Translations under genes and position numbers: made by a program
NCBI RefSeq assembly: GCF_017808105.1
Contig: NZ_JADBHF010000008.1
Span: 124,001-188,000 of the forward strand
Origin: Brevibacterium renqingii
Lineage (GTDB): Bacteria; Actinomycetota; Actinomycetes; Actinomycetales; Brevibacteriaceae
Length of the DNA: 64,000 bases
Direction of reading: 5' to 3'
Notes under the pieces: model-generated
What the model was told of the DNA's origin: nothing
Databases searched by the model: none
Seen by the model: the letters and a program-made list of their open reading frames with translations, nothing else
Part shown: positions 16,976-25,384 of the stretch, piece after piece
How the letters are laid out: every line of letters begins with the position of its first letter
Numbering within the stretch: position 1 is the stretch's first letter

Positions 16976-18154
16976 TCACACGCTCCGATTCGCCGGCTGC
17001 GAGAGATAGGCGAGGTAGCCGCCGTTGATCGAGGCGACCGCGATGCCCTGTCCCCGCAGCTGCGCGGCGGCCTTGGCCGAACGGATGCCCGAGCGGCAGT
17101 AGAGCGCGACACCGGCCTCCGCCCCAGACTCGGCTGCGGAGGCGTGCGCTCTCGGCAGTCTGCCCGGATCGGCCAGCAGCTCGTCCATCGGAATGTGGAT
17201 CGCACCGGCCGCCATCCCCGCGCTGATCTCCTCATCGTCCCTGATATCGACGACAGTCGCCTCAGCGCTCAGCTCCGACCAGTTCAAGGCGGGCGGTCCG
17301 AGTTCGGTCCGATCAGCCTCCTCGCCGTTCGTCTCCGCCGCCGCTGCTCCGAACGAGTGCTGCGCGTAATCGGCACGGTGCTGCTGCAGGTCCGTGACCG
17401 GTTTCCTGCCGGGGATCGGTGAGACCGGAATCCTCTCCCACCCGGCGTCGAGGCTGCTGTGGACGGCGACCGCATCGGTCAGTGGAGTGCCGATGCCGGT
17501 GAGCACCTTGATCGTCTCCATCGCCATGGCCGAACCGATGCTGCCGCACAGGGGCCCGAGGACGCCGGCGACGGCGCAGTCGGGCACGGAGCCCGGAGCC
17601 GGCACCTCGGGGTAGAGATCACGCAGCGTGACCCCGCCGCGGGCATCGAAGACGGCGACCTGACCGTCGAAGCCGAGGATCGTTCCCCAGACGAGGGGAA
17701 TGCCCAGGATCTCGCAGGCATCATTGGCCAGATACCGCGTCGCGAAGTTGTCGCTGCCATCGATGACGATGTCGACATCGGCGAAGAGGTCGAGTGCGTT
17801 GTCGGCGGTCAGCAGGATCGGATGGGTGCGGATCTCGACCGAGGAGTTGATGCCGCTCATGCGCTGCCTGGCGGAATCGATCTTCCGGCCGCCGATGGCC
17901 GCCTCGGAATGGATGACCTGACGGTGGAGGTTGCTCAGTTCGACGATATCCGGGTCGATGACGGAGATCGTTCCGATGCCGACGGCCGCGAGGTAGCTGA
18001 GCACCGGTGCGCCGAGACCGCCTGCGCCGATGACGAGTGCATGCGACGCAAGCAGAGCGGCCTGCGCGGAGTCGCCGAAACCGGCCAGACGGATCTGACG
18101 GGCATAGCGCTCCCGGTGGGCGGGGTCGAGGCGAGATTCTGACATGTCTCCCAT
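16976..18154 (-). CDS. moeB: MoeZ-type sulfur-carrier adenylyltransferase/rhodanese
   Basis: A 392-residue fusion of an E1-like adenylyltransferase (residues about 10-250) and a C-terminal rhodanese domain (about 295-390). Visible are the nucleotide-binding GAGGLGAPVLSYLAAVG, the catalytic cysteine in SVPDCAVAGVLGPLCGS and the rhodanese active loop LYCRSGIRS. It activates MoaD (and possibly ThiS or CysO) and transfers sulfur. The start is ATG 18154 or ATG 18145; the longer frame upstream runs into moeA copy 2 and is rejected. It lies 25 bp behind moeA copy 2 on the same strand, so they form a pair, and it converges on moaD. Confidence 0.9.
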   Translation of the reverse strand: MGDMSESRLDPAHRERYARQIRLAGFGDSAQAALLASHALVIGAGGLGAPVLSYLAAVGIGTISVIDPDIVELSNLHRQVIHSEAAIGGRKIDSARQRMSGINSSVEIRTHPILLTADNALDLFADVDIVIDGSDNFATRYLANDACEILGIPLVWGTILGFDGQVAVFDARGGVTLRDLYPEVPAPGSVPDCAVAGVLGPLCGSIGSAMAMETIKVLTGIGTPLTDAVAVHSSLDAGWERIPVSPIPGRKPVTDLQQHRADYAQHSFGAAAAETNGEEADRTELGPPALNWSELSAEATVVDIRDDEEISAGMAAGAIHIPMDELLADPGRLPRAHASAAESGAEAGVALYCRSGIRSAKAAAQLRGQGIAVASINGGYLAYLSQPANRSV

Positions 18155-18179
18155 CCTAGTCCGGCCGAGATGCGCCGCT

Positions 18180-19415
18180 TCAGCAGTCGAGGTAGTCGAT
18201 GACGGTTCCCGCTGTGAGCTCGTCCGTGCCTGGGGATACCCGAACGATGGCTTCGGCGGCGGCGAAGTCGCGCAGACGGGACCGAGGTTCCACCTGTATC
18301 TCCCCCGCGGCCGTGAACGCACCGGGACGCAGCAGCACAGCCCTGCTGTGTCGGCTGATCGCGGGACCGGCGCAGAGCCCCTTCTTCCACCTCGTGCGCA
18401 GGGTGCGGCCGGTCAGCAGCGATCGCGCGAAGAGATGGAAAGCGAGGAACGCTCCCTGCGGAGTGCCGGGAAAGTGCAGGAGCGGCAGCCCGGCGAAGCG
18501 CCCATAGCCCTGCGGGGATCCCGGTCTCATGCCCACACGGTCGAAGGACGAGCAGTTGCCTTCGAGGGCCTGCCGCACGACTTCGTAGGCGCCGGCGCTG
18601 ATGCCGCCGGTGGTGAGGACGAGGTCGACTGCGCCATCCATATCGGTGAGCACACTCAGCAGCTGGCTCGGGTCGTCGTCGCAGATCGCTTCGCGGACAT
18701 CGGCGCCGGTCGCACGCAGTGCGGCAGCGAGCATCGGCAGGTTCGAATTGAGGATCGTCGGATCGGTCGCGGCAGTTGCGACCACGGCATCGTCCCCTGG
18801 CGCATCGGGTTCGTCCGACGGAGTCTGTGCCTCGTGCGTCCGCAGTTCGTCTCCGGTGACGACCAGACCGATGCGCGCGGGTGCGAGCACCTCGATCTCA
18901 TCGATGCCGAGCATGACGAGCGTGCCGACTCCGGCGGAGGTGAGGCGCTCGCCGGCGGACAGAACCACTTCGCCGGCACAGATGTCCTCCCCCACCGAAC
19001 GGATGTTCCACCCCTCGGAAGCGGTTTCGGGCAGGGAGGCGATACGGATCGTGCTCGGAGCCGGGCCCGTCTGCTCCGCATCGGTGAGCTCGACGGGCAC
19101 GACCGCCTCGGAGCCGGCCGGCACCGGGGCACCGGTCATGACACGCACCGCCGAGCCCGGGTGCAGCGGGGCCGCCGCGTGGCCGGCGGGAGTGTCTCCG
19201 ACGACGGTGATCGCCGCACCGTTGCCGGCAGCGGTCAGGGCCGCCTCGTCGAGGGCGAATCCGTCCATCGCCGAGGTGGGAAAGGCGGGCACGGATCTCG
19301 TGGCGACCACCTCGGTGCCGATTCTGCGCCCGATCGCCGCATGCACGGACACGACCTCCGTACGGGGTACGGGGGCGAGGTGGGCGATGAGCTCGGAATA
19401 GTCCTCTGGATCCAC
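18180..19415 (-). CDS. moeA: Second MoeA-like molybdopterin molybdotransferase
   Basis: A 411-residue MoeA paralogue with SAMDGFALDEAAL and LTTGGISAGAYEVV but with FPGTPQG where MoeA copy 1 has LPGNPVS. Two copies often reflect separate roles, such as Mo versus W insertion or partner specificity, but which applies here cannot be read from sequence. An internal segment rich in Asp/Pro/Glu (about residues 190-215) is an insertion relative to copy 1. It precedes moeZ. No mogA/moaB partner is seen in this window. Confidence 0.88.
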   Translation of the reverse strand: MDPEDYSELIAHLAPVPRTEVVSVHAAIGRRIGTEVVATRSVPAFPTSAMDGFALDEAALTAAGNGAAITVVGDTPAGHAAAPLHPGSAVRVMTGAPVPAGSEAVVPVELTDAEQTGPAPSTIRIASLPETASEGWNIRSVGEDICAGEVVLSAGERLTSAGVGTLVMLGIDEIEVLAPARIGLVVTGDELRTHEAQTPSDEPDAPGDDAVVATAATDPTILNSNLPMLAAALRATGADVREAICDDDPSQLLSVLTDMDGAVDLVLTTGGISAGAYEVVRQALEGNCSSFDRVGMRPGSPQGYGRFAGLPLLHFPGTPQGAFLAFHLFARSLLTGRTLRTRWKKGLCAGPAISRHSRAVLLRPGAFTAAGEIQVEPRSRLRDFAAAEAIVRVSPGTDELTAGTVIDYLDC

Positions 19416-19500
19416 TGCTGTCCTTCCTTCGCTTCGATCCTACGCGTCACATCGCGTGGACTCATCGCCGGTCGAGCGCTCCTCGTCTACAGTGTCCATC

Positions 19501-20349
19501 GTGGACACCGATCATGCAGACACCGCGAACGACGCGCGCCATGGCCTGATGTCCTGGGAAGCCGCCGCGGCGGCACTGCTGGCTCTCTCTGCCGTCGTCC
19601 TCTTCGGCTTGGGGACGACGTTTCCGCAGGTCCGAGCCTTCGGATATGGTCCGATGCTGCTCGCACTGGTCGTGGCGTGGAGTGCGAATCGACGTTTCGC
19701 CCGCGACCTCAGCATCATCACCGGCTGCCTTGCGCTGATCTCCGCGATTTCGGTGGAAGCGGACATCTCCTGGACGAACATCGCCCGCATGGGCCTCGTG
19801 CTCTCAACGGTCGTCGTCGGTCCCTGGCTGGTGACTCGGTATGTGTTCGGGGATGACACGATCAAGTTCCCGCTGCGCCGGGGGCAGCCCTGGTCGCGTC
19901 TCGAGTGGGCATGGCTGGCCTTCGTCGTCGTCACCGCATGGGCGGTCCTGCCGCAGTACTTCCTGCGCACCGGCGTCTATCAGAATTGGCCGCCGATCAC
20001 CGGGTGGTCGGAGATCCTGCGGCTCTTCTTCGGAGTCAACGCAGTGGGCATCTGGGACGAGCTGTTCTTCATCTGCACGGTCTTCGCGCTGCTGCGGAAA
20101 CACTTCACGTTCTGGACCGCGAACGCGTTCACGACGGTCATCTTCGTGTCGTTCCTGTGGGAGCTCGGATACCGTTCGATCGGGCCGCTGCTGACGATCC
20201 CCTTCGCCCTCGTCCAAGCGTTCATCTTCACGCGCACGAAGTCCTTGCCGTATACGGTCACGGTGCATCTGCTCTTCGACGCCCTCGTCTTCCTCACCAT
20301 CGTCCACGCCCACCACCCGCAGACGCTGCCCATATTCTTCGGCGTCTGA
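19501..20349 (+). CDS. CPBP-like intramembrane protein with altered motif
   Basis: A 282-residue protein with about eight hydrophobic segments. The C-terminal half resembles CPBP/Abi intramembrane peptidases (Rce1-like): WDELFF replaces the usual E-E-x-x-x-R element and lacks the arginine, while HLLFDALVFL fits the H-x-x-x-D/N motif. Proteolysis is therefore uncertain. I take GTG 19501 because a TACAGT box (19488-19493) ends 7 nt earlier. GTG 19456 or 19492 are alternatives, none with a clear ribosome site. Its start region is divergent from moeA copy 2, with no operon partner. Confidence 0.65.
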   Translation: MDTDHADTANDARHGLMSWEAAAAALLALSAVVLFGLGTTFPQVRAFGYGPMLLALVVAWSANRRFARDLSIITGCLALISAISVEADISWTNIARMGLVLSTVVVGPWLVTRYVFGDDTIKFPLRRGQPWSRLEWAWLAFVVVTAWAVLPQYFLRTGVYQNWPPITGWSEILRLFFGVNAVGIWDELFFICTVFALLRKHFTFWTANAFTTVIFVSFLWELGYRSIGPLLTIPFALVQAFIFTRTKSLPYTVTVHLLFDALVFLTIVHAHHPQTLPIFFGV

Positions 20350-20379
20350 GGTTCAGCGTCCCCTTCCTGCGCAGACAAG

Positions 20380-20419
20380 CCGAGGGCCCCTCGGAACCAT
20401 TGGTTCGAGAGGCCCTCGG
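20380..20419. terminator. Bidirectional terminator hairpin
   Basis: A long hairpin lies between the convergent CPBP-like gene and the peptide transporter: outer arms CCGAGGGCC / GGCCCTCGG and an inner stem GAACCA / TGGTTC. It contains no coding sequence and should stop both transcripts. Confidence 0.8.
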
Positions 20420-20439
20420 ACAGACGCTGAGTCAGCAGG

Positions 20440-21909
20440 TCAGCGGATGCCGCGCAGCAGCTTGAGCATCGGCTTCGTCAGGGTGAGTGCGAGCAGGCCG
20501 AGCACGACGGAGGCGCCGCCGATCGACGTCCAGTACGGGACCTGGTTGTCGGTGGAGAAGTAGCCGCCGAGCACACCGGACAGTGCTGTGCCCACACCCG
20601 AGGCGAGGAAGAAGACCGCGATCATCTGCGACTGGAACACCTTCGGCGAGACCTTCGTCGAGAACGACAGACCGACAGGAGAGATGAGCAGCTCACCGAA
20701 GACGAACACCGCGAGGATGAGAGCGACCCACAGCAGCGGAGTCTCGTTCGCCCCGGCGTCGGCGTAGGGCAGGAACATGAGGAAGCCGATGCCGATGAAC
20801 ACCAGCGAGAGCCCGGCCTTGACCGGTGTCGAGATCTGCTTCGGCCCGAGCTTCATCCACATGGTCGCGAACAGCGGAGCGAAGATGATGACGAACATCG
20901 CCGGGATCAGCTGGATCCAGTTGATCGGCATCTCCCAGCCGAAGATCGAACGATTGAGCTGCGTGTCCGAGTAGACGGTGAGCACGCCGAAGATCTGCTG
21001 GTACATCGACCAGAAGACCACGCTCGTGAGGAAGAACGGGATGAAGGCGAGGACACGGGAGCGCTCCTCGGCGTTCGTCTGCGGCGAGGTGTACATGACG
21101 ATGATGTAGCAGGCCGCGGCGCCGGCCGAGATGCCGGCGATCCACCAGTCGATGTTCTCGGGGTTGACCAGCTTCGTCATCCACAGCACCACCGCGAGGA
21201 GGACGACGACCACAACGGCGACGATGAAGAGGTAGAGCTTCGACTTCGGCAGCGGATTGACCGCGGTCCGCGACTCGGGCGGCAGGTTCTTCCGGCCGGT
21301 GACGTAGATGATCAGGCCGAGGGCCATTCCGACCGCAGCGGCACCGAATCCGTAGTGGAAGCCGATCTCCTTCTGCAGGATGCCGGTGATCAGCGGTCCG
21401 AACATCGCACCGATGTTCACACCCATGTAGAAGATCGTGAAACCGGCATCCCGGCGCGGGTCCTTCTCCTCATAGAGTTCACCGACCAGTGCCGAGGCAT
21501 TGGCCTTGAGACCGCCGGAGCCCAGTGCCACGAGGATCAGACCGAGTGCGACTCCTCCGAATCCGGGCACGAGGGCAAGGCAGATATGGCCGAGCATGAT
21601 GATGATCGCCGAGTAGAAGAGCACCTTCTCGGCACCGGCCAGACGGTCGGCGACCCAGGCGCCGAGGATCGTCGCGAGGAAGACGGCGCCGCCGTATGCA
21701 CCGACGATGCCCACGGCAGTGCCCTGGTCCAGGCCGAGCCCACCCTTGGTGACGCTGAAGTAGAGGTAGATGGCGAGGATGCCATTCATCCCGTAGTAGG
21801 AGAACCGCTCCCACAGTTCCAGGCTGAACAGCTGCATGAGCGGGAGGGGATGCCCGAAGAAGCGAGTATCGCTCCGGACTGCCTCGGTCGTCGAGGTGCT
21901 TGAAGACAT
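20440..21909 (-). CDS. POT-family proton-dependent di/tripeptide transporter
   Basis: A 489-residue member of the POT/PTR2 family with about 14 membrane helices. Signature elements are ERFSYYGMNGILAIYLY in the first helix (the E-x-x-E-R-F-x-Y-Y region) and FYMGVNIGAMFGPLI in the fifth. It imports di- and tripeptides with protons. ATG 21909 is preceded by GGAAAG 7 nt upstream, and that ribosome site lies inside a perfect hairpin (see 21910-21960). The longer open frame reads through the hairpin and is rejected. Confidence 0.93.
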   Translation of the reverse strand: MSSSTSTTEAVRSDTRFFGHPLPLMQLFSLELWERFSYYGMNGILAIYLYFSVTKGGLGLDQGTAVGIVGAYGGAVFLATILGAWVADRLAGAEKVLFYSAIIIMLGHICLALVPGFGGVALGLILVALGSGGLKANASALVGELYEEKDPRRDAGFTIFYMGVNIGAMFGPLITGILQKEIGFHYGFGAAAVGMALGLIIYVTGRKNLPPESRTAVNPLPKSKLYLFIVAVVVVVLLAVVLWMTKLVNPENIDWWIAGISAGAAACYIIVMYTSPQTNAEERSRVLAFIPFFLTSVVFWSMYQQIFGVLTVYSDTQLNRSIFGWEMPINWIQLIPAMFVIIFAPLFATMWMKLGPKQISTPVKAGLSLVFIGIGFLMFLPYADAGANETPLLWVALILAVFVFGELLISPVGLSFSTKVSPKVFQSQMIAVFFLASGVGTALSGVLGGYFSTDNQVPYWTSIGGASVVLGLLALTLTKPMLKLLRGIR

Positions 21910-21960
21910 TGTGTGCTTTCCGTAGTGGTGTGAAAGCACACATCTCGTGGTGTGCTTCAC
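21910..21960 (-). promoter_or_regulatory. Three-arm leader with alternative hairpins before POT gene
   Basis: In the transcript order (minus strand) three related arms occur: A = GTGAAGCACAC (21950-21960), B = TGTGTGCTTTCAC (21930-21942), C = GAAAGCACACA (21910-21920). B pairs perfectly with C over 11 bp (11-nt loop), and this hairpin contains the GGAAAG ribosome site and touches the ATG. A can instead pair with B through a single bulge, freeing the ribosome site. This resembles a translational switch. Alternatively the repeats are operator sites for a repressor. The ligand or factor is not visible. Confidence 0.55.
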
Positions 21961-22016
21961 GATGGACCAGCGCACATCCTACTCTTCGCCGCACACGCGG
22001 TCACACCAGTCGGAGA

Positions 22017-22035
22017 CTGGGACTCAGCGTCCCAG
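22017..22035 (-). terminator. Probable terminator of the MFS gene
   Basis: A 7-bp perfect stem (CTGGGAC / GTCCCAG) with a 5-nt loop lies 22 nt after the MFS stop codon on the minus strand, before the POT leader. No real U-tract follows, so efficiency is doubtful. Confidence 0.45.
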
Positions 22036-22056
22036 AAAGCGGAAGATGGACGTGAT

Positions 22057-23352
22057 TCAGATCTCTTCGCCGTCGACGAGCGCTCTGCGCTCCTGCGCGG
22101 ATCTCTTGGTTCGGCGTTCGGAGCCGACGAAGAGATTGAGTGCGCCGGCGAGGAAGACGATCGCCGAGGCGGCCACCGGTACGGCCATGGCGGTGGACGT
22201 GCCCTGCTCATCAGCGAGGATGCCGTTGATCGCCGCGGCCGCGGATTGGCCGACGATGATCGCTGAGCCGGCCATCGACATCACTGTCGCCGAACGTCCC
22301 CGCGGGGCCCGTTCGGCCGCGAGGCTGAACAGCGTGACCAGGCTCGGTCCGATGGCCGATCCCATGAGCAGCAGTGCGAGGACGATGATCGGCATGGATT
22401 CCGATGAGGCGAGGATCACCGACCCGGTGACCAAGATCGGCGCGAAGCACAGCAGCCGGGCCCACAGGGAGAAGGAGGAGGGGAAGGCCGCCACCGAGAT
22501 CGCCAGCACCGCAGAGCCGATGCCCATGACGCCGTAGACGAGACCCGCCTCCTCCGGCCGGCCCAGATCATTCGTCAGCGCGGTCAGGGCGGTCAGCGTC
22601 GATCCGAACACCATACCGACGCCGAACACTCCTACGACCACGACGAAGACACCGGGAGTGAACATGCCCTTTGCCGGTGCACGCTCGCCGAGGCCGGCGG
22701 CTCCACCTGCGGACCGGGCCCGCCCGGTAGGGTGCAGGGCGAAGGCCGTGACGAAGACGAGGGTCATGACGATGGCTCCGATGATCGGCGCCACCGGGCG
22801 AAAGAAGGTGGCCAGGAGACCGACGACGAACGGGCCGAATACGAAGATGACTTCGTCGGCGGCGGACTCATAGGCCATCGTGGCGTTGAGCACCTTCGGC
22901 CGTCGCGCCTGCGGAAGTGCCGCCATGATGACGTCGACGAGCCGGGAGCGGGACATCGGCGCCACCTGCGGCGAGGTGGCGCCGATCGCGAAGGCGGCGA
23001 TGAAGACGACGAAGTCGGGCAGCGGACTGAAGACGACCCACGCCATGAATGCCAGTGCCAGACAGTTGAGAACGCCGACGACGAGCAGCACATGGCGTTG
23101 GCCCCAGCGGTCAGCGGCCGCGCCGATGAAGGAGCCGAAAAGAGCAGTGCCCAAACCCACCACGGCCGAGTTGATCCCGCCGAGACTGAGCGATCCACGG
23201 CCGGCGACGACGAGGGTGAGCACCCCGACGACGATCATGGCGAAGGGCATGCGAGCGATGAACGCGATCGGGAAGTAGCTGCGGCCGACTGCCGAGAACA
23301 GGGTCGGTTCGGTCCGCCTGCCTGCCGATGTGGAGATGTCGCTGTCAGTCAT
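22057..23352 (-). CDS. MFS transporter, substrate unknown
   Basis: A 431-residue protein with 12 predicted helices. GAAADRWGQRH matches the MFS loop between helices 2 and 3, and the second half contains the related LAAERAPRGRSATVMSMAGS. It is typical of actinobacterial efflux-type MFS proteins with short N terminus. No substrate-specific neighbour is present. It starts at ATG 23352; upstream 259 bp (23353-23611) contain no recognisable gene. Confidence 0.85.
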   Translation of the reverse strand: MTDSDISTSAGRRTEPTLFSAVGRSYFPIAFIARMPFAMIVVGVLTLVVAGRGSLSLGGINSAVVGLGTALFGSFIGAAADRWGQRHVLLVVGVLNCLALAFMAWVVFSPLPDFVVFIAAFAIGATSPQVAPMSRSRLVDVIMAALPQARRPKVLNATMAYESAADEVIFVFGPFVVGLLATFFRPVAPIIGAIVMTLVFVTAFALHPTGRARSAGGAAGLGERAPAKGMFTPGVFVVVVGVFGVGMVFGSTLTALTALTNDLGRPEEAGLVYGVMGIGSAVLAISVAAFPSSFSLWARLLCFAPILVTGSVILASSESMPIIVLALLLMGSAIGPSLVTLFSLAAERAPRGRSATVMSMAGSAIIVGQSAAAAINGILADEQGTSTAMAVPVAASAIVFLAGALNLFVGSERRTKRSAQERRALVDGEEI

Positions 23353-23620
23353 ACCAATCCAGTTTCGTCTTCTCCCGCGCGAGCGGGAGTTCGTGCCGCC
23401 GTGGTGACCTGGATCAAATCACTCGGTAGATGCACTCTGCTGTTCGAACCGATGGGTTCAGACTTCAGGCTACTGGTTTCGGGCTCCGGATACGAGTGGA
23501 ATCCGGTCTGCGAAGGGTGATCGAGAGCGTCACGGGCAAGGTTCTTCGGCAGGTCGGCACGGACCTCATTCCCATCCGCGACTCAGAAAGAACGCAGATC
23601 GATCTGCGAGGATGAGCGAT

Positions 23621-24040
23621 ATGAATTTCTTCTCTCGAGTCGTCGTCAACGCCTGTGCGATCTGGGTGGCGTCCTGGATTCTGCCCGGCGTGACGATCAC
23701 AGGGAATCGGATCGTCGAGGAGCAGACCGGGACGATTCCGGCCATGATCATCTCCTATCTCGTCATCGGGCTCATCTTCGGACTGGCCAACGCGTTCATC
23801 AAACCGATCCTCAGCTTCGTCTCCGCCCCGATCACCTGCCTGACCCTGGGCCTGTTCTCGATCGTGATCAATGCGATCATGCTGGCGCTGACGAGCTGGC
23901 TCAGCGGATTCACCCCATTCGAATTCACCATCGACTCCTTCTTCTTCTCCGCCATCCTCGCCGCGGTCATCGTCTCGATCGTCTCGGCCCTCCTCGGCTG
24001 GCTGGTCCCCGAGCGAAGCGCCGAGCACGACCGGAGATGA
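23621..24040 (+). CDS. Small four-helix membrane protein (phage-holin-4/YvlD family)
   Basis: A 139-residue protein with four hydrophobic helices and the family pattern GLIFGLANAFIKPILSFVSAPITCLTLGLF followed by INAIMLALTSWL, as in the DUF360/YvlD group often called phage holin family. The family is chromosomal and widespread in actinobacteria; there is no phage context here. ATG 23621 has GAGGA about 9 nt upstream; ATG 23612 is possible. Function is unknown. Confidence 0.85.
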   Translation: MNFFSRVVVNACAIWVASWILPGVTITGNRIVEEQTGTIPAMIISYLVIGLIFGLANAFIKPILSFVSAPITCLTLGLFSIVINAIMLALTSWLSGFTPFEFTIDSFFFSAILAAVIVSIVSALLGWLVPERSAEHDRR

Positions 24041-24114
24041 GCAAAGCTCTCTACGCAATGTAGACTGTGCCCAGAGTGTCAGCATGACCACCAGAAACAC
24101 CGCCGGAGGAGACC

Positions 24115-24345
24115 ATGTCCAATACTGCCGCCACGAAGCGAACCCGCAACTCAGCATCCTTTGCCGATGTCATCGTCTTCATCATCTCGTTCGCTCTCTT
24201 CCTGTTCGGCCTATACCTGTTCGGGGCGGCGTTCTCCTCACCCGAAGGCACTGAGTTCTGGGTGTTCTGGGGCGGTCTGCTCGCTTCATGCTTCGCGTTC
24301 CTCGTCCCGATGGTCTACCACTGGGTCCGTGACCCTCGCCCCTGA
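24115..24345 (+). CDS. Small two-helix membrane protein, unknown
   Basis: A 76-residue protein with a basic, Ser/Thr-rich N terminus and two hydrophobic helices (about residues 20-40 and 47-67), then a short charged tail. GGAGGAGACC directly precedes ATG 24115. TAGACT at 24060-24065 could be its -10 box. A terminator hairpin follows. No family recognised. Confidence 0.8.
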   Translation: MSNTAATKRTRNSASFADVIVFIISFALFLFGLYLFGAAFSSPEGTEFWVFWGGLLASCFAFLVPMVYHWVRDPRP

Positions 24346-24368
24346 TCTGCTGAGTCGATGATCGACAG

Positions 24369-24398
24369 AGGGCCGTTGCGCTGGTGCGCAGCGGCCCT
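24369..24398 (+). terminator. Intrinsic terminator
   Basis: A 13-bp stem (AGGGCCGTTGCGC / GCGCAGCGGCCCT, one wobble pair) with a 4-nt loop lies 23 nt after the stop of the two-helix protein. It is followed by TCGTCGTTTCC. Confidence 0.8.
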
Positions 24399-24501
24399 TC
24401 GTCGTTTCCGGGAACCGTCCGGTCGTTCTCACGCATCATCTGCTCACCCCGCCGGCTGGGCCAGGCATCCCGGCCGACCGACCGCGGAGGCCGGTGTCCG
24501 G

Positions 24502-25371
24502 TCAGTCCCGCCCTGCGGAGAAGCTCATGATCGCCGCGGCGGCTTCGGCCGACCGTTCGTAGTGCACGAGGTGACCGACTCCGGGCAATTCGACGAACTC
24601 GACGTCGGACAGCCGGGCGACGAATGCACGGGTGGGCCCGATGGGCGCGATCGTGTCACGATCGCCGGCGATGACGAGGGTCGGCATGCTCAGGTCCGCG
24701 GCCACCTCGGTGACGGTGTGCTCGACCGATGTCGCAAACGCCTCTGCCAGGGACTTCCGATCGGAGAACGACGAGAAGTGCTGGGCATGCTGATCGTGGA
24801 CGTATCGTCGCAGACCGCGATCGGCAGTCGTCGCCATCACCTCGCTCATGGCCCGCACGATCAGTCGATTGCCCAGAAGCGCGCGCCCCGGACGTTCGGG
24901 CAGCCAGGCACCGAACGAGTAGTAGATCCGGGTGAGCGCGGTGAGGAAGCGGGCCGAGCCCTCCAGAGCCGGACTGGTGATCGGGTTGATGAGGACGAGC
25001 TCGGGAACCGCTTCGGGATGCGCGGCAGCCAGGTGGCTGACGATGATCGAGCCGAAGGAGTGCCCGACCATGATCGGCACCGTCTGCCGCAGCCGGGTGA
25101 TCTCAGCGTGGAGTGCGAGGAGGTAGTCGACGAAGGACTTCAGCCCAGATCCCGATTCCAGCGGTGGAGTCCGGCCGAACCCCGGCAGATCGGGGACGAT
25201 GACCTCTCGACCACGGATGTCTCCGGCAATGAGGTCCATCCCGTGATGGTCCCCGCGGAATCCGTGCACCATGAGCAGCGGTCGATGTTCAGGGTCTCCG
25301 GGGTGCACCCAGGCGGAAGTCGTATGCGAGCCCAGACGCAGTTCGATCCGGCGAGACGGTCTCGTCCTCAC
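24502..25371 (-). CDS. Alpha/beta-fold hydrolase
   Basis: A 289-residue alpha/beta hydrolase. The oxyanion-hole segment is LLMVHGFRGDHHG, the nucleophile elbow GHSFGS, the acid likely Asp in VIAGDRDTIAP, and the histidine in PGVGHLVHYE. The class covers esterases, epoxide hydrolases and dehalogenases; the substrate is unknown. I start at GTG 25371, 13 nt after the universal stress protein stop, since the longer frame overlaps that gene entirely. No strong ribosome site is visible, so coupling to the upstream gene is likely. Confidence 0.82.
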   Translation of the reverse strand: MRTRPSRRIELRLGSHTTSAWVHPGDPEHRPLLMVHGFRGDHHGMDLIAGDIRGREVIVPDLPGFGRTPPLESGSGLKSFVDYLLALHAEITRLRQTVPIMVGHSFGSIIVSHLAAAHPEAVPELVLINPITSPALEGSARFLTALTRIYYSFGAWLPERPGRALLGNRLIVRAMSEVMATTADRGLRRYVHDQHAQHFSSFSDRKSLAEAFATSVEHTVTEVAADLSMPTLVIAGDRDTIAPIGPTRAFVARLSDVEFVELPGVGHLVHYERSAEAAAAIMSFSAGRD

Positions 25372-25384
25372 TGTCTCGAAACGC

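Noticed and set aside
15589..17235. A 548-codon minus-strand open frame opposite moaA-moaD
   Set aside because: It is antisense to two certain genes, contains no recognisable domain, and arises from GC-rich codon use in the opposite frame.
23621..24040. Prophage signal from the holin-family protein
   Set aside because: This family is chromosomal and common; no integrase, capsid, lysin or attachment site is nearby.
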